Below, one piece after another: positions 9,737 to 17,891 of a DNA stretch of 64,000 bases. The notes below the pieces were generated by a model. It saw only the letters and a list, made by a program, of their open reading frames with translations. It was not told the DNA's origin and searched no databases. Numbering within the stretch: the first letter of the stretch is position 1; the number at the start of each line of letters is the position of its first letter. The position numbers and the translations under genes were made by a program. The DNA comes from Phenylobacterium sp. (GTDB lineage: Bacteria > Pseudomonadota > Alphaproteobacteria > Caulobacterales > Caulobacteraceae): positions 84,122 to 148,121 of the forward strand of contig NZ_SSMX01000027.1 of the NCBI RefSeq assembly GCF_004799515.1. Direction: 5' to 3'.

Positions 9737-9750
9737 TGTGCAAATGCACA
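9737..9750. promoter_or_regulatory. Candidate MarR operator, distal palindrome
   Basis: TGTGCAAATGCACA has six-base arms around a two-base centre and lies 66 bases upstream of the MarR start. Together with 9701-9711 it sits in an unusually AT-rich intergenic stretch between the MarR gene and the divergent small gene at 9838, so either promoter could be controlled. Confidence 0.45.
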
Positions 9751-9837
9751 TTTTTAGCTTCAATTAACCGCGGCCACCTATGCCCACGCCCAGGGCGCGC
9801 CCGAGCCCGCCTGCTACCCCAGCGAGAGACCCCCGTC

Positions 9838-10179
9838 GTGCGTGAGACCCTGGCCGTGGCCGATGACGAACCTCAGCACGCGTTGTGCGCCTTGACCGCC
9901 GACGTAGAGGCGTCGCTGGCGCTGAGCCGTGCGGTGCTGCTCGCGCTGGCCGCGTTGTCGCCCGCCGCCGGCGAGGCCGCCGAGGCCGCTCTGGAAACCG
10001 AGGCCGAACGCGCCCAGGGCCGCGCCGCGCCGCAACGGACCCTGGACGTCGTCGAGGACGCCCGCGCCCGCCTGCAACGCGCGCCCGTCGAGGCGCGGAT
10101 GGGCCGCGCCCTGCAACAGGCCCTGGTCACCGCCGCCGAAGCCCTGCCGGAACGCTCCGCCGACCGCCGCGTCGCCTGA
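9838..10179 (+). CDS. Hypothetical alanine-rich helical protein
   Basis: A 113-residue open frame from GTG 9838 to TGA 10179. The product is rich in Ala, Glu, Arg and Leu and is predicted by composition to be almost entirely helical, with no cysteine pairs, membrane segment or signal peptide. No family is recognised. It lies between the MarR gene (divergent) and the convergent cheE gene, whose stop is only 15 bases away. A purine run AGCGAGAG is about ten bases before the GTG. The frame is open far upstream, so the exact start is uncertain. The third-position GC bias fits coding but does not exclude a chance frame. Confidence 0.45.
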   Translation: MRETLAVADDEPQHALCALTADVEASLALSRAVLLALAALSPAAGEAAEAALETEAERAQGRAAPQRTLDVVEDARARLQRAPVEARMGRALQQALVTAAEALPERSADRRVA

Positions 10180-10194
10180 ACGCACTGACGCGAT

Positions 10195-10653
10195 CTAGAG
10201 ATCGGCGGGCGTGAAGCGCGCCCGCACCTTGCGCAGGCCGTCCAGGATGACCGTCGCGCCTTCGGTCCGGCCGCCGGCCAGCAGGCGGATGCCGTCCACG
10301 TGCACCTCCACCGCCGACCAGTTCACGGGCTCCCCGTCGCGGAAGCCCTGCAGCAGGTCGCAGAGGCTGCAGGCCGCCTCGGCCAGGGCGTCCAGGTCGT
10401 AGACGCCGGCCACGCCGAAGATGGCGTTGCCGAGGTTGTAGAGCCCCTCCAGGATGTCCGGCGCGCCGCGGTCGCCGCCGGCAAGCGCGCTGAGCTGCTC
10501 GGCCTTCAGCGGCAGGGCCGCCACGCAGCGTTCACGCACCGACTCGATACGCTGCTCGGCGCCCTTCACGGCCTCCTCGACGGTCTTGCCGCCGGGCTCG
10601 CGGGCGATCCGCGCGAGCTTGTTCTCCACACTGAAAACCCTTGCGAGCGTCAT
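10195..10653 (-). CDS. cheE: Chemotaxis protein CheE
   Basis: A 152-residue helical protein in the last position of the che operon, where Caulobacter has cheE. It begins MTLARVFSVENKLARIAREPGG and contains a cluster EAACSLCDLL in the middle. The start ATG 10653 overlaps the stop of the preceding cheY by four bases. No catalytic motif is visible. The name rests on gene order and on general likeness to the Caulobacter protein; the biochemical role of CheE is not established. There is no obvious terminator between its stop and the convergent gene ending at 10179. Confidence 0.75.
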   Translation of the reverse strand: MTLARVFSVENKLARIAREPGGKTVEEAVKGAEQRIESVRERCVAALPLKAEQLSALAGGDRGAPDILEGLYNLGNAIFGVAGVYDLDALAEAACSLCDLLQGFRDGEPVNWSAVEVHVDGIRLLAGGRTEGATVILDGLRKVRARFTPADL

Positions 10654-11252
10654 CGCGCCACCGCCTTCGGTTGGAACAGGGCGTCGATCTCGTCCTGTTC
10701 GAGATTTGGGGTCTTGGCCGCGCCGATCTCCACCGACAGGTCGTCGTGGCGGCGGCCCTTCATGCCGACCGGCGGACCCAAGGACCGGACCCGGCGGTCG
10801 GGGCCGCAATAGCCCGGCGAAGTCACGAAGGCGCGCGGATCGCTGAGCAGCCAGACGATCCGCTGCATCATGATCATCGGCGGCACGGGCTTGCGCACCA
10901 CGAAGCTCGCGCCCGCGTCGCGGCCGCGGAAGATCTGCGAGGGCGTGGTGTGGCCGGTGACCAGTATGGTCGGCGCCCAGGCGTTGGGCGAGCCGCAGCG
11001 GCGCAGCCAGTTGATGAAGTCGTAGCCGTCCGTGTCGGCGAGCTGGCTGTCGACCACCGCCAGGTTCAGCTCCCGCTCGCCCACCACCGTCATGGCCTCC
11101 GCGCCTGAGGCGCAGCGCCGCGGGGTGTGCACGCCGAAGCCGGCGAACATCTGCACCAGGATCTCCAGCCCGTCGGCGTCGCCGCCGACGATCAGCACCT
11201 CGGCGGTGGACAGGTTGACCCGCTCCTGGCGGCGGAACGGCAGGGCCGACAC
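10650..11252 (-). CDS. cheY: CheY-like receiver with FliM-like C-terminal peptide (CheYIII position)
   Basis: A 200-residue receiver protein. Residues about 17-137 form the receiver with phosphoacceptor Asp68 (LAVVDSQL) and Lys121 (VVRKPV); the usual acidic pair is altered to GGD. A GPDRR motif follows at 150-154, common in alphaproteobacterial stand-alone receivers. The last residues, 183-193, read NLEQDEIDALF, which is close to the FliM N-terminal peptide that binds CheY-phosphate. In Caulobacter order this is cheYIII. It overlaps cheE by four bases and begins one base after the cheU stop region. The altered acid pocket could weaken metal binding; whether it is phosphorylated is unknown. 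Confidence 0.85.
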   Translation of the reverse strand: MSALPFRRQERVNLSTAEVLIVGGDADGLEILVQMFAGFGVHTPRRCASGAEAMTVVGERELNLAVVDSQLADTDGYDFINWLRRCGSPNAWAPTILVTGHTTPSQIFRGRDAGASFVVRKPVPPMIMMQRIVWLLSDPRAFVTSPGYCGPDRRVRSLGPPVGMKGRRHDDLSVEIGAAKTPNLEQDEIDALFQPKAVAR

Positions 11253-11253
11253 C

Positions 11254-11634
11254 TCAGGCCTCGAAGAGCTGCAGCTCGCCGCCGGCGTCGGAGTCGGCGG
11301 GCGCGGGCGTATGCGGGCCGGTCAGGCGGCGCGCTTGCTCGGCCAGGGTCAGCTCCATCACCGCGGCGTAGACGTCGGTCATCACCTCCTCCGGCGCGGC
11401 GTCGGCCAGCGCGCGCAGGAAGGCGGCCATGCCCTCCAGGCGCTGGCTCAAGAGGTCGGCGGCCTGGGCCTCGACGAGGAATTCCACGTCGGGAACACCC
11501 CGAGTCTCGGTCAGCCGGCCGATGGCCCGCTGCAACTGGTCGCCCAGGCGCGCCAGGTCGGCCAGCTCGATGGCGGCCAGGCGCAGGGGCTCGGCCAGGG
11601 GACGCAGCGCCAGGCCGTCTCGGACGATGGACAT
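11254..11634 (-). CDS. cheU: Chemotaxis protein CheU
   Basis: A 126-residue protein between cheD and the third cheY, which is the Caulobacter cheU position. It begins [30 protein letters not shown] and is largely helical; the C-terminus is acidic and ends in GGELQLFEA. The ATG overlaps the stop of cheD by one base (TGATG). No enzymatic motif is visible, and the function of CheU in chemotaxis is not defined. The name depends on gene order and similar size, supported by the exact agreement of all flanking genes. Confidence 0.75.
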   Translation of the reverse strand: MSIVRDGLALRPLAEPLRLAAIELADLARLGDQLQRAIGRLTETRGVPDVEFLVEAQAADLLSQRLEGMAAFLRALADAAPEEVMTDVYAAVMELTLAEQARRLTGPHTPAPADSDAGGELQLFEA

Positions 11635-12206
11635 CAGAACAGCTCCAAGGCGCCGGCGTCCTCGGGGACGGCGACCGGCGGCGGACGCTCGGCGGCGAAC
11701 ACCTGCGAGCCGGCCGCCTCCAGCAGCGCCTGGCGCGCGCGGCCGCTCACCGGCCAGTACTGGATGCGCCGGGCGCGCTGCCCGCGCAGCGAGCCGCCGG
11801 CCGAAGTCAGGCCCTCGTCGCGCAGGAAGCGCTCGGCGAAGGCGGCGTTCTGCGAGCCCACGTCGGTCAGCCCGTCGATCAGCCGCGCACCGCCGAACAG
11901 CTTGACCTCCAGCCGGTCGCGCCGGGCGCCGCGCCGCAGGAGCGCGTTGACCAGCAGCTCCATGGACTGGACGCCATAGCGCAGGCCCTCGCCGCCACTC
12001 TCGCCGGGCAGCAGGAAGTGGTTCATCCCGCCGACGCCCGCCACCGGATCGCGCACGCAGGCGGCCACGCACGAGCCCAGGATCGTGGTCAGCACCAGGT
12101 CCGGGTCGTCGGACACATAGAACTGGCCCTGGATCACATGGACCTTGCGCGGCTCCGACCCGTGGGCGGGCCGTTCCGGCTCCCAGGCGGGCGCGGCCAG
12201 GTTCAT
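11634..12206 (-). CDS. cheD: Chemoreceptor glutamine deamidase CheD
   Basis: A 190-residue CheD. The catalytic segment [15 protein letters not shown] places the nucleophile Cys46 and is followed by His63 in GGMNHFLLP; a Thr near the start of the motif completes the papain-like site. CheD deamidates selected glutamines of chemoreceptors and in some bacteria is modulated by CheC, which is not found here. The ATG at 12206 overlaps the cheY stop by four bases. Length is slightly more than the usual 160-165 residues because of a Pro-rich tail with [13 protein letters not shown]. Confidence 0.92.
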   Translation of the reverse strand: MNLAAPAWEPERPAHGSEPRKVHVIQGQFYVSDDPDLVLTTILGSCVAACVRDPVAGVGGMNHFLLPGESGGEGLRYGVQSMELLVNALLRRGARRDRLEVKLFGGARLIDGLTDVGSQNAAFAERFLRDEGLTSAGGSLRGQRARRIQYWPVSGRARQALLEAAGSQVFAAERPPPVAVPEDAGALELF

Positions 12207-12592
12207 TGCAGGATGCCGAAGACCGCTTCGATCTTCTCCTTCAGCGTCGCCACCGTGAACGGCTTGACGAGGTAGTTGTTGACCCCGAACTGCACGGCGC
12301 GCTGCACCAGGTCCTTGTCGGCCCGGCCGGTCAGCATGATGAAGGCGGTCTTCTGGATCGGCGGGTGGGCGCGCACGGCGCGCAGCAGACCCAGGCCGTC
12401 CAGCTTGGGCATGTTGAAATCGGAGATCACCAGGCTGATGGGCCGCGACAGCATCTGGCGCAGGCCCTCCTCGCCGTCCACGGCCTCGTGGATGGCCTTG
12501 AAGCCCAGCTCCTGCAGGCCGCTGCGGACGAGCGAGCGGATGGTCTGCTGGTCGTCGACGACAAGGCAAGTGATGGTCGCAGCGGCTGGCAT
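12203..12592 (-). CDS. cheY: Chemotaxis response regulator CheY (CheYII position)
   Basis: A 129-residue single-domain receiver. The acidic pair is D13/D14 in VVDDQQT, the phosphoacceptor is Asp58 in VISDFNMP, the switch Thr is in FIMLTGRAD, and the conserved Lys is in YLVKPF. It corresponds to cheYII of the Caulobacter operon. Its ATG falls at the end of cheB and its stop overlaps cheD, so it is translated as part of a coupled chain. In Caulobacter CheYII is the main motor-signalling receiver; applying that role here is inference from position. Confidence 0.93.
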   Translation of the reverse strand: MPAAATITCLVVDDQQTIRSLVRSGLQELGFKAIHEAVDGEEGLRQMLSRPISLVISDFNMPKLDGLGLLRAVRAHPPIQKTAFIMLTGRADKDLVQRAVQFGVNNYLVKPFTVATLKEKIEAVFGILQ

Positions 12593-13623
12593 CAGCGCGG
12601 CCCTTCCCGGTTGGTGAGTTGACGGATGGCGGGCGAGATCTTCTCCAGCGGCAGCTGGCGCTCGACCGCGCCGAGTTCGAAGGCGGCCCGGGGCATGCCG
12701 TAGACCACGCAGGTGGCCTCGTTCTGGCCCAGGGTGCGGCCGCCTGCCTCGCGGATCGACAGCAGGCCGCGGGCGCCGTCGCGGCCCATGCCGGTGAGGA
12801 TCACCCCCAGCGCGCGGGCCTTGGCGGTGCGCGCCACCGACTCGAACAGTCTGTCCACGGACGGACAGTGCCCGCTCATCGGCGGACCGGGGACGACGCG
12901 GCAGCGCAGGTGCGTCATGCCGTCGACCTCCAGATGGCTGTCGCCGCCGGGGGCCAGGAACACCTTGCCCGGCGCCAGCGGATCGCCGTCGCGGGCTTCG
13001 CGCACCTCGGCGGCGCAGGCGCGGTTCAGCCGCTCGGCGAAGCTCTTGGTGAAGGTCGCCGGCATGTGCTGGGTGATCACCGTCGGCGCGCAGTTGGCCG
13101 GAAACCGCTCGACCAGGGCCAGCAGGGCCTCGACCCCGCCGGTGGACGAGCCGATCGCCACGAGGCTGTCGCCGGGCGCGAAGGCGGAGTCGGGCTCGGC
13201 GGCGTGGGCTGTAGGCCGCTTGGCGCAGCGCGGGCGTACTTTGGCCTGGGCCGCGGCGCGGACCTTTTCCGGCAGGACCTCGAGGGCGTGCGGCGTGCCG
13301 GCCGCGGGCTTGGCCACGCAGTCGACGGCGCCCAGCTCAAGCGCCGCGAGCGTCGCCTCCGCCCCGCGGGTGGTGAGCGTCGAGACCATCACCACCGGCA
13401 TCGGCCGCAGCCGCATGACCCGCTCCAGGAAGTCGAGGCCGTTCATGTTCGGCATCTCGACGTCCAGGGTGATGACGTCGGGGTTCAGCGCCTTGATCGC
13501 CTCGCGCGCCTGCAGCGGATCGGCGGCTTCGCCGATCACCTCGATCTGCGGATCGGCGCTCAGCGCCTGGGCGATCAGCCGGCGCATGGTGGCGGAATCG
13601 TCGACGATCAGGGTACGGATCAT
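12592..13623 (-). CDS. cheB: Protein-glutamate methylesterase CheB
   Basis: A 343-residue CheB. The receiver domain has Asp54 ([12 protein letters not shown]). The methylesterase domain has the catalytic Ser in IGSSTGG, His in [17 protein letters not shown] and Asp in [11 protein letters not shown], all in order, with the [11 protein letters not shown] substrate loop between. It demethylates and deamidates receptors to reset adaptation, activated by phosphorylation from CheA. ATG 13623 overlaps the cheR stop by four bases. The linker between domains is Ala/Arg-rich and about 35 residues long. Confidence 0.96.
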   Translation of the reverse strand: MIRTLIVDDSATMRRLIAQALSADPQIEVIGEAADPLQAREAIKALNPDVITLDVEMPNMNGLDFLERVMRLRPMPVVMVSTLTTRGAEATLAALELGAVDCVAKPAAGTPHALEVLPEKVRAAAQAKVRPRCAKRPTAHAAEPDSAFAPGDSLVAIGSSTGGVEALLALVERFPANCAPTVITQHMPATFTKSFAERLNRACAAEVREARDGDPLAPGKVFLAPGGDSHLEVDGMTHLRCRVVPGPPMSGHCPSVDRLFESVARTAKARALGVILTGMGRDGARGLLSIREAGGRTLGQNEATCVVYGMPRAAFELGAVERQLPLEKISPAIRQLTNREGPR

Positions 13624-14510
13624 CGCGCCATCTCCCGCGTCAGGCGGTAGGTGGTGACGCCGTCGGGCTGGAAGCAGGCCGCCGCGGGCCCCGCGACCCG
13701 CTCGGAGTGGCCGATGTAGAGCGCGCCGCCCAGCGGCAGCAGGGGCGCGAACCGGCTCCACAGCCGCGCCTGGGTGTCGTCGTCGAAGTAGATCGCCACG
13801 TTGCGGCAGAAGATGGCGTCGAAGCGGCCCTTCATCGGCCAGCCGCCGATCAGGTTGAGCTCGTTGAAGCTGATCAGGGCGCGGGCCTCGTCGGCGATGC
13901 GCACATCGCCCGGCCGGCCGGCCGCGGGCGCGGTCCAGCGGCGGCGCAGGTCGTCCGGCATCCCGGCCAGCAGCGAGGGGCCGTAGACGCCGGCGCGGGC
14001 CTCCGCGACCATGTTGGGGTCGATGTCGGTGGCCAGGATCTTCACGTCCAGGTTCGCCGCGTCGGGCGCCAGCGACAGGACGGTCATGGCCATGGAATAG
14101 GGCTCTTGGCCGCTGGAGCAGGCCGAGGACCACAGCCGCACCCGCCCGCCGGCCCGCGCCGCGGCCAGCAACGGCGGCAGCACCTTGTCGCGCAGATGCT
14201 CGAAGTGGTGCGGCTCTCGGAAGAAACGGGTGACATTGGTGGTCAGCGCCGCCAGCATCTTCTGGCGTTCGTCCACGCCGTCTTGTCCCGCCACCAGGGC
14301 GCAATAGTCCTGGAAGCTGGTGAGGCCGAGCGCGCGCAGGCGCTTGGCCAGGCGCGAATAGACCAGCGTCGCCTTGGTCTCGTGAAGGGCGATGCCGGCG
14401 TCGCCGTGCGCCATGGCGGCGATCTTGCGGAAGTCGTCCTCGGTGAAGACGAACTCGCCGTCCACCATCGGCTGGGCGGCGCGGGACTTCAGGGCGGGCA
14501 GCGCGCTCAT
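13620..14510 (-). CDS. cheR: Chemotaxis methyltransferase CheR
   Basis: A 296-residue SAM-dependent methyltransferase that methylates receptor glutamates. The N-terminal helical domain is followed by [15 protein letters not shown], the SAM-binding [16 protein letters not shown], the [17 protein letters not shown] strand-loop and [14 protein letters not shown], which are the standard CheR landmarks. A basic beta-subdomain that can bind receptor C-terminal pentapeptides is expected; the Mcp in this operon ends in SWDEF, consistent with this. The start overlaps the cheW stop by four bases. Confidence 0.96.
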   Translation of the reverse strand: MSALPALKSRAAQPMVDGEFVFTEDDFRKIAAMAHGDAGIALHETKATLVYSRLAKRLRALGLTSFQDYCALVAGQDGVDERQKMLAALTTNVTRFFREPHHFEHLRDKVLPPLLAAARAGGRVRLWSSACSSGQEPYSMAMTVLSLAPDAANLDVKILATDIDPNMVAEARAGVYGPSLLAGMPDDLRRRWTAPAAGRPGDVRIADEARALISFNELNLIGGWPMKGRFDAIFCRNVAIYFDDDTQARLWSRFAPLLPLGGALYIGHSERVAGPAAACFQPDGVTTYRLTREMAR

Positions 14511-14992
14511 GCGGCCTCGAGCTCCAGATCCGGCAGCACGCGTTCCAGGCCGATCAGGCTGATCATCCGTCCGTCCACGGCCAACAGGCCGCGCACGAAC
14601 ATCTTGGCGGTGTCGGAGGCGACATCCGGGGTCGGCTGGATGACGTCGTCGGTGACCGTCAGGATGTCGGACACCGCGTCGACCAAGAGGCCCACGATCT
14701 GCTCGCCGATCTGGGCCACGATGATCACATGGCGGTCGGAGGTCTCGGAGCCCTCGAAGCCCAGCCGCGCGGCCAGGTCGACGATCGGCAGCACAGCGCC
14801 GCGCAGGTTGATCACGCCACGGACGAAGGCCGGCGACTGCGGCAAGGCCGTGGCCGCCGTCCAGCCGCGGATCTCGCGCACCGCCATGATGTCCACGCAG
14901 AACTCCTGGGCGCCGATGCGGAAGGAGATCAGCTCGCGCAGGCCGCCGCCAAGAGCATTGGGGGCGGCCGCATTCGGGGTCGTCTGGGTCAT
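14507..14992 (-). CDS. cheW: Chemotaxis coupling protein CheW
   Basis: A 161-residue adaptor that links receptors to CheA. It shows the CheW core: [44 protein letters not shown], and [14 protein letters not shown]. The first 15 residues are a disordered Ala/Pro/Asn leader. It lies five bases after cheA and overlaps cheR by four, in the middle of the operon. Length and motifs are ordinary for the family. Confidence 0.95.
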   Translation of the reverse strand: MTQTTPNAAAPNALGGGLRELISFRIGAQEFCVDIMAVREIRGWTAATALPQSPAFVRGVINLRGAVLPIVDLAARLGFEGSETSDRHVIIVAQIGEQIVGLLVDAVSDILTVTDDVIQPTPDVASDTAKMFVRGLLAVDGRMISLIGLERVLPDLELEAA

Positions 14993-14997
14993 GGAGG

Positions 14998-17175
14998 TCA
15001 GCCTGTTGCCGCCAGGCGCTTCTCAGCGCGGAGGGAATCGGCGCCGCGGGAGACCGCGACGATAGTGTCGATGTCGAGGATCAGCGCCACGCGCCCGTCG
15101 CCCAGGATGGTCGCCGCCGCCACGCCCGGCACCTGCCGGTAGTTGGCCTCCAGCGACTTGATCACCACCTGGCGCTGGCCCTGGATGGCGTCGACCAGCA
15201 GGGCGGCGCGCGCGCCGCCCTCGCCCTCGATCAACAGGGCCACGCCTTGCGTCGCATCGAGCGGCGTCGTGCGGTAGCCCAGGGCCATGCCCACGTCGAT
15301 CAGCGGCGTGTAGCTGTCGCGGATGGCGATCACCCGGGCGTGGCCGCCCAGGCTGTGCACGTCCCCGGCCTTGGGGAGCAGGGTCTCGACGATGGCGGTG
15401 ATCGGGGCGACCAGGGTCTGGCCCTGCACCGAGACCACCATGCCGTCCAGCACCGCCAGCGTCAGCGGCAGGCTCATGGTGAAGGTCGAGCCCTTGCCGG
15501 GCCGCGAGGCGATGGCGATGCGCCCGCCCAGCGCCTGGATCGAGCGCTTGACCACGTCCATGCCGACGCCGCGGCCGGAGATGTCGCTGACCGTGCTGGC
15601 CGTCGAGAACCCCGGCATGAAGATCAGGTTGTCGATCTCCTCGTCGGAGAGCGCCGCGTCGGCCGCGATCAGCCCACGCTCGGCGGCGATCGACTTCACC
15701 CGCTCGCGGTTGATGCCGCCGCCATCGTCGGCGACCTCGATGACGATGCGGCCCGAACGGTGCGCGGCGGTGAGGCGCACGACGCCCTCCGCCGGCTTGC
15801 CCGCCGCCTCGCGCTTCTCCGGGCTTTCCAGCCCGTGGTCGATGGCGTTGCGGATCATGTGGGTCAGCGGGTCGGCCAGGCGCTCGATGACCGTCTTATC
15901 GACCTCGGTGCCCTCGCCTTCGGTCACCAGGCGCACCGGCTTGCCGGTCATGGCCGCGACCTCGCGGACCAGGCGCGGCATGCGCTGGAACACCGACTTC
16001 ACCGGCTGGGCGCGGATCGCCATGACGCTGTCCTGGATCTCGCGGGTGAGCTGCTCCAGCTCGTCGAGGCCCATGGCCACGCCGGAGGCCCGCGCGAAGC
16101 CGGCCTCCATGACCCGTTGCGACAGCATCGCCTGGTTGATCACCAGCTCGCCGACCAGGTCGATGAGCCGGTCGACGCGTTCCAGGTCGACGCGGATGGT
16201 GGCGCCGGCCTCCGGCTTGCGCGACGGACCCTGACCATCTTGGGGGGACGGTTCGGCCAGGGTCGCCGCGGCGGCCGGGGCCGGCGCGCCGGACGGGACC
16301 TCGGGCGGCGCTTGGGGGGCCGCCGCCGCTTGCACCCGCGCCAGGAGGACGCCGATGTCGAGGTTTCCGTCGGGTTCTGTGGTGGGGATCTCAGGTTCGC
16401 CAAGGTCCGCCGGGGCGCCCGCGGAGCCGCCGTCGGCCACGATCGGCTCGACCTCCAGCTCGCAGTCGCCGTCGACGAATTCGAAGACCTCGCGCACCGC
16501 CGTCTCGTCGGCGTCGCCGGTCAGGGTCACGGTCCAGGCGAGGTAGGCCGCCTCGGGGTCGAGGTCGGCCAGGTCCGGCAGGCCGCTGTCGTCCAGCGCC
16601 ACCTCCGTCTCGCCCAGGCGGCCGAGTTCGCGCAGCAGGAGCGCCGCCTCGTTGGCCTTGGCGTAGAGGTCGGCGCGCGGCTTGAAGCGCACCCGCCAGC
16701 CGGCGGTGGCCGGCGCCGCCGGCGCGGCGGCCGAGAGCGGCTGGAAGCTGAAGTCGCCCCAATCCTCCTCGGACTCCGACGTATCCCCGCCTTCCGGACC
16801 CAGGGCCTTCAGTTCCTCGGCCAGTTCGGCGGTGTGGGCCTCGTCGATGCTGGAGCCGTCGTGGGCCGCCCGCACATGGTCGGCCAGCACGTCGGCGGCG
16901 CGCAGCAGGGTCTTCACCACCCCGTCGCTGGAGGCCAGGCGGCCGGAGCGCATCTCGTCAAGCGAGGTCTCGAAGACGTGGGCGAAGCGCACCAGGGCCT
17001 CGAGGCTGAAAGCCCCGGCGCCGCCCTTGATCGAGTGCACCGCGCGGAAGACGGCGTTGATCGTCTCGGAGTCGGCGTCGCCGGCCTCCATGGCCAGGAG
17101 GCCGCTCTCCAGCTCGGCGAGCTGTTCCTCGCACTCCTGGAAGAAGGTCTCGCGGATTGCCGCTAGGGGATCCAT
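14998..17175 (-). CDS. cheA: Chemotaxis histidine kinase CheA
   Basis: A 725-residue kinase. The Hpt domain at the N-terminus carries His47 in [13 protein letters not shown] poorly conserved acidic, Pro-rich region (about 120-325) stands where P2 normally binds CheY and CheB. The dimerisation domain begins at [18 protein letters not shown]. The ATP-binding domain shows [18 protein letters not shown] and [10 protein letters not shown], and the C-terminal CheW-like domain ends with ILDIDTIVA. It phosphorylates the CheY and CheB receivers of this operon. It starts 14 bases after cheY and is five bases before cheW. Confidence 0.96.
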   Translation of the reverse strand: MDPLAAIRETFFQECEEQLAELESGLLAMEAGDADSETINAVFRAVHSIKGGAGAFSLEALVRFAHVFETSLDEMRSGRLASSDGVVKTLLRAADVLADHVRAAHDGSSIDEAHTAELAEELKALGPEGGDTSESEEDWGDFSFQPLSAAAPAAPATAGWRVRFKPRADLYAKANEAALLLRELGRLGETEVALDDSGLPDLADLDPEAAYLAWTVTLTGDADETAVREVFEFVDGDCELEVEPIVADGGSAGAPADLGEPEIPTTEPDGNLDIGVLLARVQAAAAPQAPPEVPSGAPAPAAAATLAEPSPQDGQGPSRKPEAGATIRVDLERVDRLIDLVGELVINQAMLSQRVMEAGFARASGVAMGLDELEQLTREIQDSVMAIRAQPVKSVFQRMPRLVREVAAMTGKPVRLVTEGEGTEVDKTVIERLADPLTHMIRNAIDHGLESPEKREAAGKPAEGVVRLTAAHRSGRIVIEVADDGGGINRERVKSIAAERGLIAADAALSDEEIDNLIFMPGFSTASTVSDISGRGVGMDVVKRSIQALGGRIAIASRPGKGSTFTMSLPLTLAVLDGMVVSVQGQTLVAPITAIVETLLPKAGDVHSLGGHARVIAIRDSYTPLIDVGMALGYRTTPLDATQGVALLIEGEGGARAALLVDAIQGQRQVVIKSLEANYRQVPGVAAATILGDGRVALILDIDTIVAVSRGADSLRAEKRLAATG

Positions 17176-17189
17176 GGTCGGGTCCAGGC

Positions 17190-17555
17190 TCAGGCGGCGA
17201 CGCGGCGGATCGCGTCCACCAGCTTCACGGGGTTGAAGGGCTTGACGATCCAGCCGGTGGCGCCGGCCATCCGTGCACGGTTCTTCTTCTCCGCGTCGCT
17301 CTCGGTGGTCAGCACCAGGATCGGGATGCCGCGATGCTCCGGATCGCTGCGGACCTCCTCGATGAAGCCGAAGCCGTCCATGCGCGGCATGTTGATGTCG
17401 GTGACGATGACGTCGGGGGTCTCCGCCCCCAGCACCTCCAGGCCGTGGACCCCGTCTTCGGCCTGCAGCACGCGGTAGCCGGCGTCGCTGAGCGCCAGGC
17501 GCAGCATCTCGCGCATGGTCCGGGAGTCGTCGACGGTGAGAACGGTCTTGCTCAT
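17190..17555 (-). CDS. cheY: Chemotaxis response regulator CheY (CheYI position)
   Basis: A 121-residue single-domain receiver: D9/D10, phosphoacceptor Asp53 (VTDINMPRMDG), switch residue in LVLTTES, and conserved Lys in WIVKPF. It sits between cheX and cheA, the cheYI position in Caulobacter, four bases after cheX. Its motifs are the most CheY-like of the three receivers in the operon, including the EKKNRARMAGATG helix. Its own role next to CheYII is unresolved; it may act as a phosphate sink or a motor ligand. Confidence 0.94.
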   Translation of the reverse strand: MSKTVLTVDDSRTMREMLRLALSDAGYRVLQAEDGVHGLEVLGAETPDVIVTDINMPRMDGFGFIEEVRSDPEHRGIPILVLTTESDAEKKNRARMAGATGWIVKPFNPVKLVDAIRRVAA

Positions 17556-17559
17556 GGGG

Positions 17560-17883
17560 TCAGTCCTGCAGGGGCGCGAAATCGGAGGGCGTGAGCGCGT
17601 CGGCGACGAGGTCGGGACAGCCCATCAGCCGGACGGCGTCGGCGAATTCCTCGGAGGCCGTGGCGATCCGCCAGTCGCCGCCGTCGGCGGTCCAGGCGGC
17701 GCGGGCCGCCAGCAGCACCTGCAGGCACTGCCCGCCCAGCCGGCGCACGGCGGAGGCGTCGAGGCTCAGGGCGCTTCCGCGGGCGGCGAGCAGTTGGGCC
17801 TTCAGAGGGCTCGCCGCCGTCATGTCCAGGCTCTCCGCCAGGATCAGGCTCGTCGCGCCGGGGGTTTGGGACAGGTCCGTCAT
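17560..17883 (-). CDS. cheX: STAS-domain chemotaxis protein CheX
   Basis: A 107-residue STAS-like protein. It starts with a strand region, has the loop LSLDASAVRRLGGQCLQVLLAAR where anti-sigma-factor antagonists carry the phosphorylatable Ser/Thr (here Gly-Gly, so phosphorylation at this spot looks unlikely), and ends in an acidic tail. In the Caulobacter operon this position is named cheX; it is not related to the CheX phosphatase of spirochaetes. It lies eight bases after the receptor gene and four before cheY. Its task in signalling is not known. Confidence 0.75.
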   Translation of the reverse strand: MTDLSQTPGATSLILAESLDMTAASPLKAQLLAARGSALSLDASAVRRLGGQCLQVLLAARAAWTADGGDWRIATASEEFADAVRLMGCPDLVADALTPSDFAPLQD

Positions 17884-17891
17884 CGGAGGCC

